Assembly: GCA_937890525.1 (NCBI GenBank)
Contig: CALADI010000037.1
Location: 1 to 8,854, forward strand
From: an uncultured Clostridia bacterium
GTDB lineage: Bacteria > Bacillota > Clostridia > Oscillospirales > Oscillospiraceae
Reading direction: 5' to 3'
Length of the DNA stretch: 8,854 nt
Each line of letters opens with the position of its first letter. Position 1 is the stretch's first letter. The notes beneath the pieces are model-generated. The model made no database searches, had not been told where the DNA came from, and saw only the letters and a program-made list of their open reading frames with translations. The position numbers and the translations under genes are program-made. This document shows, one piece after another, positions 1 through 6,323 of the stretch.

Positions 1-2
1 AT

Positions 3-317
3 CTATACTGCCTCCTTGATGGGAACCAGCTTGTCAATGCCAGAGGTGCGGAACACCCGCATGGGCTGTTCCCCGATCCCGGTCAAGCTCAGGCTCCCCT
101 CGATCTGCGCCATCCTGCGCAGAGAGTTGATGACCACTGCGATGCCGGAGGAATCCACAAAGGATACCTCGGTAAAATCCAGCACGCAGGCATGGGGGGT
201 GTAGGTCTCGATCTTTGCTGCGATCTTATCGATATAGTCCCGGGCACGGTGGTGATCAATCTCCCCGGACAGCGCAATGGTAAGCGTTCCATTTTCCAGA
301 AAACTGGTAAAATTCAT
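3..317 (-). CDS. spoIIAA: STAS-domain anti-sigma factor antagonist, SpoIIAA-like
   Basis: This 104-residue protein is a single STAS domain. In the SpoIIAA system the dephosphorylated protein binds the anti-sigma kinase SpoIIAB and frees sigma-F in the forespore; the kinase inactivates it by phosphorylating a serine. Visible here are the N-terminal GEIDHHRA stretch, close to the GELDHH stretch of Bacillus SpoIIAA, and the phosphoacceptor motif VDSSGIAV at about residues 54-61. The reading frame is open up to 440, but the start is placed at 317 because AAAGGAGG lies about 9 bases upstream, and the longer version would be read through the valS terminator. Bacillus SpoIIAA is about 117 residues, so the length fits. 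It follows valS on the same strand but is separated by a strong terminator, so it needs its own promoter; TATACT near 345-350 is a possible -10 without a clear -35. The partners spoIIAB and sigF would lie beyond the left edge and are not visible. A non-sporulation anti-anti-sigma factor remains possible. Confidence 0.8.
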   Translation of the reverse strand: MNFTSFLENGTLTIALSGEIDHHRARDYIDKIAAKIETYTPHACVLDFTEVSFVDSSGIAVVINSLRRMAQIEGSLSLTGIGEQPMRVFRTSGIDKLVPIKEAV

Positions 318-398
318 GGGGTTTGTCCTCCTTTGGTAAAATGGTATGATCCCAGTATATTCCCACCCGGACGCATATCCCGTCGAAAGAGGAACAGC

Positions 399-446
399 AA
401 AAAAATAAGCGTGCATCCCATTGCAGAAAATGAGATACACGCTTAT
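399..446 (-). terminator. Intrinsic terminator of valS
   Basis: An 18-base-pair hairpin (arms 405-422 and 429-446, six-base loop, a few G-U pairs in RNA) begins 11 bases after the valS stop codon. On the minus strand it is followed by an unbroken U run at 399-404. It should end the valS transcript before the STAS gene. Confidence 0.9.
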
Positions 447-457
447 ATTTCAATGAA

Positions 458-3097
458 TTACAGCTTCTTCAGAGCCGCTTCGCTCTGCTCAAGCTGAGCA
501 ATCAAGGCAGAAGCCTTGGCCGCCTTTTCCCGCTCCGCTGCCACCACAGCCTCGGGAGCACGGGAAACAAACTTCTCGTTGCTCAGTTTGCCTTCGATCT
601 GAGCCAGATTCTTCCGTGCCTTTTCCAGTTCCTTACCGATCCGCTCCAATTCCTTGGATACATCCACAAGCTGCCCCATGGGAATGTACAGCTTGGCATC
701 TGCGGTGGTACAGGTGACCATGCCGTCCAGATCCGCAGGCTCAGCATCGAGGATCGTCACCTGATCGGCGTAGGCCAGTCTTTCCAGATAGCCGGTGCCC
801 TCGGCAAAGACCTGAGGCTTGGAGCTCAGCACATACAGCGCCGCCTTCTTGCTGGGGGGGACATTCATCTCCGCACGGCGGTTGCGGATGGAACGGATGG
901 CTTCCATCACGGACTCCATCAGCGCTTCCTCTGCCTTGAACGCCAGCGCATCAGAGTATTCCGGCCACTTGGCAACGATCAAGGCTTCTCCCTCATGGGG
1001 CAGGCTCTGCCAGATCTCCTCGGTGATGAAGGGCATGAACGGGTGCAGCAGCCGCAGGATCTGATCCAGCACATAGACCAGTACCTGAATGGCTGTCTGC
1101 TTGCGCTGAGCGTCCTCGGAGTAGAGTCTGGCCTTGGTCAGCTCGATATACCAGTCGCAGTAGGTATCCCAGATGAAGTCATAGACCTTCTGAACCGCAA
1201 CACCCAACTCATACTTTTCCAGATTCTCGGTGACTTCTGCGATCAGCGTGTTCAGCTTGGACAGCACCCACTTATCCGCAGTCTCCAACTGAGAGACATC
1301 GGGGAGCTGATTGACTGCATTCTCATCCAGATTCATCAGCACATAGCGGCTGGCGTTCCAGAGCTTATTGGCGAAGTTCCGCATGGCCTCGCAGCGCTCC
1401 ACATAGAAGCGCATATCATTTCCGGGGGAATTTCCCGTGACCATGTTCATCCGCAGGGCGTCACAGCCGTACTGGTCGATCATTTCCAGCGGATCGATGC
1501 CGTTGCCCAGAGACTTGGACATCTTTCTGCCCTTGTCGTCCCGAACCAAGCCGTGGATCAACACGGTGTGGAAGGGGGTCTTGCCGGTATGCTCACAGCC
1601 GGAGAAGATCATTCTGGCAACCCAGAAGAAGATGATATCGTAACCCGTGACCAGCACGCTGGTGGGATAGAAGTGGTCCAGATCCTCGTTCTTATCCGGC
1701 CAGCCCAAGGTCTCGAAGGGCCACAGGGCGGAACTGAACCAAGTATCCAGCACATCGGGATCCCGCTCGATGTTGGTGCTGCCGCAGGCTTCACACTTGC
1801 AGGCATCCTCTCTGGAAACGGTGATATGGCCGCAGTCGGCGCAGGTCCATGCAGGGATCTGATGCCCCCACCAAAGCTGACGGGAGATGCACCAGTCACG
1901 GACATTCTCCATCCAGTTCAGATAGGTCTTGCTGAAGCGTTCAGGGACGAACTTCGTCTCCCCGTCCTTGACCACACGGATGGCTTCCTCTGCCAAGGGC
2001 TTCATCTTCACGAACCACTGGGCGGAGATAATGGGCTCCACATCCTTGTGGCAGCGGTAGCAGGTGCCTACATTGTGGCTGTAATCCTCCACCTTCACCA
2101 GATACCCCTGCTCCTGCAGGTCGGCTACGATGGCCTTCCGGGCGTCATAGCGGTCCATACCCTCGTACTTGCCGCCCAGCTCGTTGACCTTGCCGTTGTC
2201 GTCCAGTACCCGGATGACCTCCAGATTGTGCCGCAGACCCACCTCGAAGTCGTTGGGGTCGTGGGCGGGAGTCATCTTCACGCAACCGGTGCCGAATTCC
2301 ATCTCGGCGTAATCGTCGGCAACCACGGGGATCTCCTTGTTCATCAGGGGCAGGATCACATTCTTGCCCACGATGTCCTTGTAGCGCTCGTCATTGGGGT
2401 TGACACACACGCCGGTATCGCCCAGCATGGTCTCGGGACGGGTGGTGGCCACGATCACCTCGCCGGAGCCGTCTGCCAGCGGATAGCGGATGTGCCACAG
2501 ATGACCGGGCTTGTCCACATACTCCACCTCGGCATCAGACAGCGCCGTGACGCAGTTGGGGCACCAGTTGATGATCCGGCTGCCCTTGTAGATCAGGCCC
2601 TTCTCGTACAGGGAGACGAACACCTCCCGCACCGCCTTGGAGCAGCCCTCGTCCATGGTGAATCTGGCACGATCCCAGTCGCAGCTTGCGCCCAGCTTCT
2701 TCTGCTGCTCCACGATGCGGTTGCCGAAGCGGTGCTTCCAATCCCACACCCGCTCCAAGAACTTCTCTCTGCCCAGATCATAGCGGGTCAACCCCTCTTT
2801 GCGGAGTTCCTCCTCCACCTTGATCTGGGTGGCGATGCCTGCGTGATCCACGCCGGGGATCCACAGGGCGTTGTAGCCCTGCATCCGCTTGAAGCGGATC
2901 AGGGTATCCTGCAATGTTGCGTCCATGGCGTGACCCATGTGGAGCTGTCCCGTCACATTGGGGGGCGGCATCACAATGGTAAAGGGCTTCTTGCTCTCGT
3001 CCTTTTCTGCATGAAAATACTTATGATCTTCCCACATCTGGTAGATGGAGGACTCGACCTCACGGGGGTCGTACACCTTCGGCAGTTCTCTTGCCAT
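458..3097 (-). CDS. valS: Valyl-tRNA synthetase
   Basis: This is a cytoplasmic class I aminoacyl-tRNA synthetase that charges tRNA(Val) with valine and edits mischarged threonine. It has 879 residues, almost the same as the Bacillus enzyme (about 880). The HIGH-type motif is HMGH at residues 53-56 within PPPNVTGQLHMGH, and KMSKS is at 525-529. The CP1 editing insertion spans about 190-345 and includes ATTRPETMLGDTGV at 217-230. Cysteine pairs at 346/349, 419/422 and 435/438 look like zinc knuckles. The anticodon-binding region is about 605-750, and the last 65 residues form the Lys/Glu-rich coiled-coil tRNA arm typical of ValS. The start at 3097 (MARELPK) is chosen because AAGGAG sits 9 bases upstream. 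An ATG two codons earlier would be only 3 bases from that site, and the frame further upstream runs into the leader terminator. Expression is controlled by the T-box leader just upstream. Confidence 0.98.
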   Translation of the reverse strand: MARELPKVYDPREVESSIYQMWEDHKYFHAEKDESKKPFTIVMPPPNVTGQLHMGHAMDATLQDTLIRFKRMQGYNALWIPGVDHAGIATQIKVEEELRKEGLTRYDLGREKFLERVWDWKHRFGNRIVEQQKKLGASCDWDRARFTMDEGCSKAVREVFVSLYEKGLIYKGSRIINWCPNCVTALSDAEVEYVDKPGHLWHIRYPLADGSGEVIVATTRPETMLGDTGVCVNPNDERYKDIVGKNVILPLMNKEIPVVADDYAEMEFGTGCVKMTPAHDPNDFEVGLRHNLEVIRVLDDNGKVNELGGKYEGMDRYDARKAIVADLQEQGYLVKVEDYSHNVGTCYRCHKDVEPIISAQWFVKMKPLAEEAIRVVKDGETKFVPERFSKTYLNWMENVRDWCISRQLWWGHQIPAWTCADCGHITVSREDACKCEACGSTNIERDPDVLDTWFSSALWPFETLGWPDKNEDLDHFYPTSVLVTGYDIIFFWVARMIFSGCEHTGKTPFHTVLIHGLVRDDKGRKMSKSLGNGIDPLEMIDQYGCDALRMNMVTGNSPGNDMRFYVERCEAMRNFANKLWNASRYVLMNLDENAVNQLPDVSQLETADKWVLSKLNTLIAEVTENLEKYELGVAVQKVYDFIWDTYCDWYIELTKARLYSEDAQRKQTAIQVLVYVLDQILRLLHPFMPFITEEIWQSLPHEGEALIVAKWPEYSDALAFKAEEALMESVMEAIRSIRNRRAEMNVPPSKKAALYVLSSKPQVFAEGTGYLERLAYADQVTILDAEPADLDGMVTCTTADAKLYIPMGQLVDVSKELERIGKELEKARKNLAQIEGKLSNEKFVSRAPEAVVAAEREKAAKASALIAQLEQSEAALKKL

Positions 3098-3130
3098 ATG
3101 CATTCTCTCCTTGTCAAAATATCTGGAATG

Positions 3131-3162
3131 AAAAAACGCCCTGAGCATTGCTGCTCAGGGCG
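3131..3162 (-). terminator. Regulated terminator of the valS T-box leader
   Basis: An 11-base-pair perfect stem (3137-3147 with 3152-3162, loop of four) is followed on the minus strand by six T at 3131-3136. It lies just after the antiterminator core, so it is the default stop that uncharged tRNA(Val) would prevent from forming. Confidence 0.93.
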
Positions 3163-3369
3163 AAAATCACACTTTCCGCGGTACCACCTGAATTTCCGAA
3201 CTGAATCGGACACTCCTGCACGCTGTAACGGGCTGACCCGGCTTTCCCTACTGTGGTTCAAGAAAGCAGCTCTGGGGCGACCATCCGCACACGATCCTGC
3301 GTATTCACACCAACCATACGCTCTCTGAGAAGATTTTGGAGCGGAACCTCCCCTTCTTCGCCTATTTCA
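3131..3369 (-). promoter_or_regulatory. T-box riboswitch leader of valS, tRNA(Val) responsive
   Basis: The leader binds uncharged tRNA and switches between terminator and antiterminator. The conserved T-box core, minus-strand AGGTGGTACCGCGG, is at 3176-3189. Its TGGT would pair with the ACCA end of a tRNA with discriminator A, as tRNA(Val) has. Upstream are AGAGAG and GGTTGGTG elements of stem I, a GAGCTGC segment, and a stem III-like hairpin of the form CGGG...CCCG followed by GTTACAG. A GTC triplet at 3279-3281, eight to nine bases before GAGC in the usual specifier position, would read valine and fits the downstream gene. The terminator (listed separately) closes the leader about 30 bases before the valS start. 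The 5' end is set from the promoter. The specifier assignment is less certain than the T-box identification. Confidence 0.93.
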
Positions 3370-3375
3370 CTAGAA

Positions 3376-3404
3376 AAGATACCACATTTTATCTCCCGTG
3401 TCAA
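3376..3404 (-). promoter_or_regulatory. Sigma-A type promoter of the valS leader
   Basis: On the minus strand, a perfect -35 TTGACA (3399-3404) is followed by a 17-base spacer and -10 TATCTT (3376-3381), with TG one base before it (extended -10). The predicted start near 3369 gives the full T-box leader. Confidence 0.88.
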
Positions 3405-3416
3405 GAAAAACCATCG

Positions 3417-3445
3417 TTGACACATCAGATGTTTTTCGGTACAAT
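3417..3445 (+). promoter_or_regulatory. Sigma-A type promoter of the small protein-nuclease operon
   Basis: A perfect -35 TTGACA (3417-3422), a 17-base spacer and -10 TACAAT (3440-3445) are present. Transcription would start near 3452, leaving an untranslated leader of only about 20 bases. The -35 box is 12 bases from the valS -35 on the opposite strand. Confidence 0.88.
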
Positions 3446-3472
3446 CAAACGGTATCGAAAGGAGGGATCACC

Positions 3473-3868
3473 ATGACCCTTGTTGTGTGTGTGGATGACC
3501 GGATGGGGATGCAGTTTAATGGCCGGCGGCAAAGCCAGGATCGGCTCCTGCGCCGCCGTCTGCTGGACCTTGTGCCCACCCGCCTGGTCATGAGCGTCCG
3601 ATCCGGAGCAATGTTTTCCGGGGAGGATGATGTCATCGCCCGGGAGGATTATCTGTCCTGTGCCGAAGCCGATGACTGGATCTTTGCCGAGGATCTGGAC
3701 TATCTGTCCCGCCGGGAAGAATTTGACCGGCTGATCCTGTTTCGCTGGAACCGGGCCTATCCGTCCGATGTGAAGTTTGTTTTTCCCGGGGAATGGAAAC
3801 TGACCCACCGGGAGGACTTTCCCGGCAGCAGCCACAAAAACATTACTATGGAGGTCTATCAGCCATGA
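3473..3868 (+). CDS. Conserved-looking small protein of unknown function, coupled to a nuclease
   Basis: This is a 131-residue soluble protein with no signal peptide or membrane segment. The start at 3473 is set by AAAGGAGGG ending about 6 bases upstream; an earlier ATG at 3398 precedes the predicted transcript start. Stretches that look conserved are VVCVDDRMGMQFNGRRQSQD near the N-terminus and LILFRWNRAYPSD near residues 93-105, followed by WKL and a C-terminal HKNITMEVYQP. From memory, short proteins of this type in Clostridia are sometimes labelled ribonuclease Z. I see no HxHxDH metal site of the metallo-beta-lactamase fold, so I do not adopt that name. Its stop codon overlaps the start of the next gene (ATGA at 3865-3868), which indicates translational coupling with a membrane-anchored nuclease and suggests a shared role, for example regulation or processing. 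That role is inference. Confidence 0.85.
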   Translation: MTLVVCVDDRMGMQFNGRRQSQDRLLRRRLLDLVPTRLVMSVRSGAMFSGEDDVIAREDYLSCAEADDWIFAEDLDYLSRREEFDRLILFRWNRAYPSDVKFVFPGEWKLTHREDFPGSSHKNITMEVYQP

Positions 3869-4581
3869 GCGCAAAGAAACGGCACAACAAACTGAAGCCT
3901 TGGCAAGCGTTGGCAGCCCTGCTGATCGCCTTGGGCATTCTGATTTTTCAAGGCGTGTGGGATCAGTCCCGGATCCCCTCTGCCCCTGCCATGGATCTGG
4001 CGCAGATCCCAGCATTTACCGACCAGCCTTATGTGGTGATCGGGGACAATGTGCCGGATTTCACCCCGGAAGAACTGGATCAGGGGGTCTTTGAAGCGTA
4101 TTCCCCCTTGGATCGGCTGGGACGATGCGGCACCGCCTTTGCCTGCATCGGTACCGAGACCATGCCCGACGGCGAGCGCGGCAGCATCAGCAGCGTCAAA
4201 CCCTCGGGCTGGCACAGCGTGAAATACGAGGGTATTTCCGGCGGGAGTTTGTACAATCGATGTCATCTGATCGGCTGGCAGCTGGCCGGAGAAAATGCCA
4301 ACGAGGAAAACCTGATCACCGGCACCAGATACCTGAATGTGGAGGGTATGCTGCCATTTGAAAACATGGTGGCGGATTATGTGCTGGAAACCGGCAACCA
4401 TGTGCTGTATCGGGTGAGCCCCATCTTTGCAGGCGATGAGTTGGTGGCACGGGGCGTGCAGATGGAAGCCTACTCGGTGGAGGATCAAGGAGAAGGCGTG
4501 GCATTCCATGTGTTCTGCTACAACGTCCAGCCGGGGATCCAAATCGATTATGCCACCGGCAAAAGTGAAGAGATTCGTTAA
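3865..4581 (+). CDS. Membrane-anchored DNA/RNA non-specific endonuclease (NucA/EndA-like)
   Basis: This 238-residue protein has a basic N-terminus (MSAKKRHNKLK), one hydrophobic segment at about residues 13-30, and an exported C-terminal domain of the beta-beta-alpha-metal nuclease type. Domain landmarks are the DRLGRCGTAF region at 83-92, the catalytic-type motif NRCHLIGWQL at 131-140 (His134 in the place of the DRGH histidine), and the metal-region asparagines in NANEENLITGTRYLN at 144-158. A Glu-containing helix, PFENMVADYV, follows. This matches the streptococcal EndA/DNase family, which degrades extracellular DNA or makes single strands for uptake. The usual DRGH is NRCH here, a variant that keeps Arg and His. 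It overlaps the upstream gene by 4 bases (ATGA) and has no separate promoter, so it is the second gene of a two-gene operon ended by the hairpin at 4586-4616. Whether it serves competence, nutrition or defence cannot be seen. Confidence 0.9.
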   Translation: MSAKKRHNKLKPWQALAALLIALGILIFQGVWDQSRIPSAPAMDLAQIPAFTDQPYVVIGDNVPDFTPEELDQGVFEAYSPLDRLGRCGTAFACIGTETMPDGERGSISSVKPSGWHSVKYEGISGGSLYNRCHLIGWQLAGENANEENLITGTRYLNVEGMLPFENMVADYVLETGNHVLYRVSPIFAGDELVARGVQMEAYSVEDQGEGVAFHVFCYNVQPGIQIDYATGKSEEIR

Positions 4582-4616
4582 AAACGGGCAGCGCATTGGA
4601 TTCCAATGCGCTGCCC
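4580..4616. terminator. Shared terminator between convergent genes
   Basis: A perfect 14-base-pair GC-rich stem (4586-4599 with 4603-4616, three-base loop) lies between the ends of the nuclease gene and the sigma-fusion gene. On the minus strand it is followed by five T (4580-4584), a good terminator for the sigma-fusion gene. On the plus strand the following sequence is only pyrimidine-rich, so termination of the nuclease operon may be weaker. Confidence 0.9.
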
Positions 4617-4623
4617 AACTTCT

Positions 4624-6144
4624 CTATTCTTCCCACGGAAGTGGTCCATCCATCGTCTTTTTGTATAACCCCCTCTGCACTCTCTTTCCATCAAAGTAGA
4701 TGGAGGTTATCTCATAAGAGGATACACCGGGATCGGCATCCGGATTTTTCATGAACAGTGTAGGATATGACTCAGAGTCATCCAACATAGGAGAAGTATT
4801 CACGATATACCATTCCAAATCTTGATTTGTCTTGATTGCCTCCCATTCACAATGAGGACCATAAACATCGCTGCGGATATAATAGACAAACTCATCCTTG
4901 ACTTCATCGGAGATCCCGGCGTGATCAACTGCACCGTATACGATGGATCTTATTTGCTCCTCCGGCACATCGATCACATTCCATCCGGCTCCGTCAGCAA
5001 ATTCACGATCTATGCCTTCACCGCGGTACCGATATGTTGCAAAATCGATACGATAATCTTCATCGATATCGGTATAGACGGTTAGATCTACAATTTGCTC
5101 TCCATCATCCGTTTTACCACAATCTATCAGTTCCCAACGACCATCGTAATAATCCACTAGTCCTCCACGGTCTGCAAACACCGTGGAGAGCACTCTCATG
5201 ATATCATCTGAAACTTGGTCGGGATTATATGCCGTCAGGATCTTCTGATAAGCCGGTTCATAAACCTCCAATGCGGTGGTCTCCGGGACGGTGGTGGGTT
5301 CTTCTGTCGGGGCTTCAGTCTCCTCCGGGGCTTCGGTGGGGGCTTCGGTCTGCTCGTCTGCATCCGGCTCGGTGGGCGTCTGCTCCGCAGGCGCCGTGGT
5401 GGAAACCACCGGATCCGTCGCCGCAGGATCATCCTGCGCAAACAGCCGGCTCACGCCCCAGATCCCCAGCGCAAGGATGCAGCAGGCGCACACGCCGGCC
5501 ACCGCCCACTTGACCCATGGTGCGCCATGTGCCTTGGTGCGCTGGGCCTCCGTGACCCATTGCTCCCGAATATGACCGAAGGAATTCAAGAACCCCATGG
5601 CGTCCGGCAGGCGAAGCTCCTGCTCCCGCAGATACCGCTTCAGCTCCTTTCCCGTCCGCTCCAAGCTCTGCTGCACCTGATCTTCTCTCATCCCATACTG
5701 GGCGGCGATCTCTGAAAGGGTGAAGAAGTACCAGTACCGCCGGACAAAGACCCCTCTTGCCTGCTCCGGCAGTCCGTAGAGGAATTCGTTGATGCACCGG
5801 CGAAGCTGCTTCTCGTCGATCTCCTGCTCCTGCGCCGGCCGGGGAGACATCCATTGAGCGGCTTCCGCCTTGGCATACTCCACCTCTCCCCCGGCGGTGA
5901 ACTGGGGCAGCGCCAGGTTCCGGGTCTGCTTCCAGAAGTAGAACATCAGGTTTCGGGGATTCTTGGCGGGGATCTGCTTCTCCGCTTGATCCAGCACCTT
6001 CTGGAACACGGCATCAGCACCGCTGCGGCTCCTGAGGATCCGGCGGGCAATTTCCCGGCAGCTCTCGCCGTAGGTTTCTTCCGCAAGAACTTTTGCGTTC
6101 GGATCCCCGGCACAGTACATTGAGATCAACTTCTGCTCATCCAA
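4624..6144 (-). CDS. ECF-like sigma factor fused to a transmembrane segment and exported domain
   Basis: This 506-residue protein has four parts. Residues 1-175 resemble the Clostridial sigma-70/ECF family: an N-terminus of the DEQKLISMYCAGDP type, and region 4 near 133-172 with VFVRRYWYFFTLSEIAAQYG and a helix-turn-helix. Region 2 is poorly conserved. Residues 180-212 look like the start of the membrane protein usually encoded beside such sigma factors (MGFLNSFGHIREQWVTEA). A membrane helix follows at about 213-232, then a linker of TEAPTEAPEE-type repeats to about 295, and an acidic domain of about 200 residues that I do not recognise. A TTG start at 6144 is preferred: AAAGGAAG lies 8 bases upstream, the family N-terminus begins there, and the ATG at 6207 precedes the predicted transcript start. 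An ATG at 6120 is a second option. The role (a membrane-tethered regulator, possibly released by proteolysis) is inference. Confidence 0.85.
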   Translation of the reverse strand: MDEQKLISMYCAGDPNAKVLAEETYGESCREIARRILRSRSGADAVFQKVLDQAEKQIPAKNPRNLMFYFWKQTRNLALPQFTAGGEVEYAKAEAAQWMSPRPAQEQEIDEKQLRRCINEFLYGLPEQARGVFVRRYWYFFTLSEIAAQYGMREDQVQQSLERTGKELKRYLREQELRLPDAMGFLNSFGHIREQWVTEAQRTKAHGAPWVKWAVAGVCACCILALGIWGVSRLFAQDDPAATDPVVSTTAPAEQTPTEPDADEQTEAPTEAPEETEAPTEEPTTVPETTALEVYEPAYQKILTAYNPDQVSDDIMRVLSTVFADRGGLVDYYDGRWELIDCGKTDDGEQIVDLTVYTDIDEDYRIDFATYRYRGEGIDREFADGAGWNVIDVPEEQIRSIVYGAVDHAGISDEVKDEFVYYIRSDVYGPHCEWEAIKTNQDLEWYIVNTSPMLDDSESYPTLFMKNPDADPGVSSYEITSIYFDGKRVQRGLYKKTMDGPLPWEE

Positions 6145-6197
6145 GAATAACACTTCCTTTTTATGTAGTCCGGCTCCTCGGCCGCCTTGATAGGCAT

Positions 6198-6226
6198 ATC
6201 GTACCATCTACCCTGCCTGTTGTCAA
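6198..6226 (-). promoter_or_regulatory. Sigma-A type promoter of the sigma-fusion gene
   Basis: On the minus strand, a perfect -35 TTGACA (6221-6226), a 17-base spacer and -10 TACGAT (6198-6203), with an extended TG, are present. The start near 6191 lies downstream of the ATG at 6207, which supports the TTG start at 6144. A short inverted repeat, CAATT/AATTG (6224-6235), overlaps the -35 and might be an operator. Confidence 0.78.
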
Positions 6227-6323
6227 TTAGAATTGGTGATTTTGCTGATATTATTCTAATGTGAGGCGGGGTCTCCTGTTCTCATGCCACCGACTTAGGA
6301 CCAGTAATATCTAGATGTTTCCT
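6227..6323. other. AT-rich intergenic region between sigma-fusion and zinc-ribbon genes
   Basis: No gene or convincing hairpin terminator is visible. It is the downstream flank of the zinc-ribbon gene and the upstream flank of the sigma-fusion promoter. Without a terminator here, some zinc-ribbon transcription may continue into the sigma-fusion gene, which is on the same strand. Confidence 0.4.

Noticed and set aside
318..398. Possible sigma-H promoter (GGGATAT...GGGAAT) before the STAS gene
   Set aside because: The spacing between the two elements is shorter than the usual 11-12 bases and one position of each element mismatches, so I do not list it as a feature.
318..440. N-terminal extension of the STAS protein up to 440
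   Set aside because: It would be translated from within the valS terminator hairpin and lacks a ribosome site; AAAGGAGG before 317 decides the start.
3098..3148. N-terminal extension of ValS up to 3148
   Set aside because: These codons lie in the T-box terminator and the spacer after it; the AAGGAG site and family alignment favour 3097.
995..3328. A 777-codon open frame on the plus strand opposite valS
   Set aside because: It is the antisense shadow of a GC-rich, strongly biased gene. The encoded sequence is low in complexity (many His, Gly, Leu, Ala), has no ribosome site, and runs through the T-box leader.
3425..4015. Minus-strand frame opposite the small protein gene, and a second at 3859-4596 opposite the nuclease gene
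   Set aside because: Both are antisense shadows without ribosome sites or recognisable domains, and they overlap genes with clear promoters and motifs.
5240..5400. Repeats in the linker as a CRISPR or tandem-repeat array
   Set aside because: The repeats are short, imperfect and in frame with the coding sequence; there are no spaced identical units.
5215..5715. Plus-strand frames opposite the sigma-fusion gene
   Set aside because: They are Gly/Arg-rich or Ser/Ala-rich shadow sequences created by the repetitive linker; no start signals.
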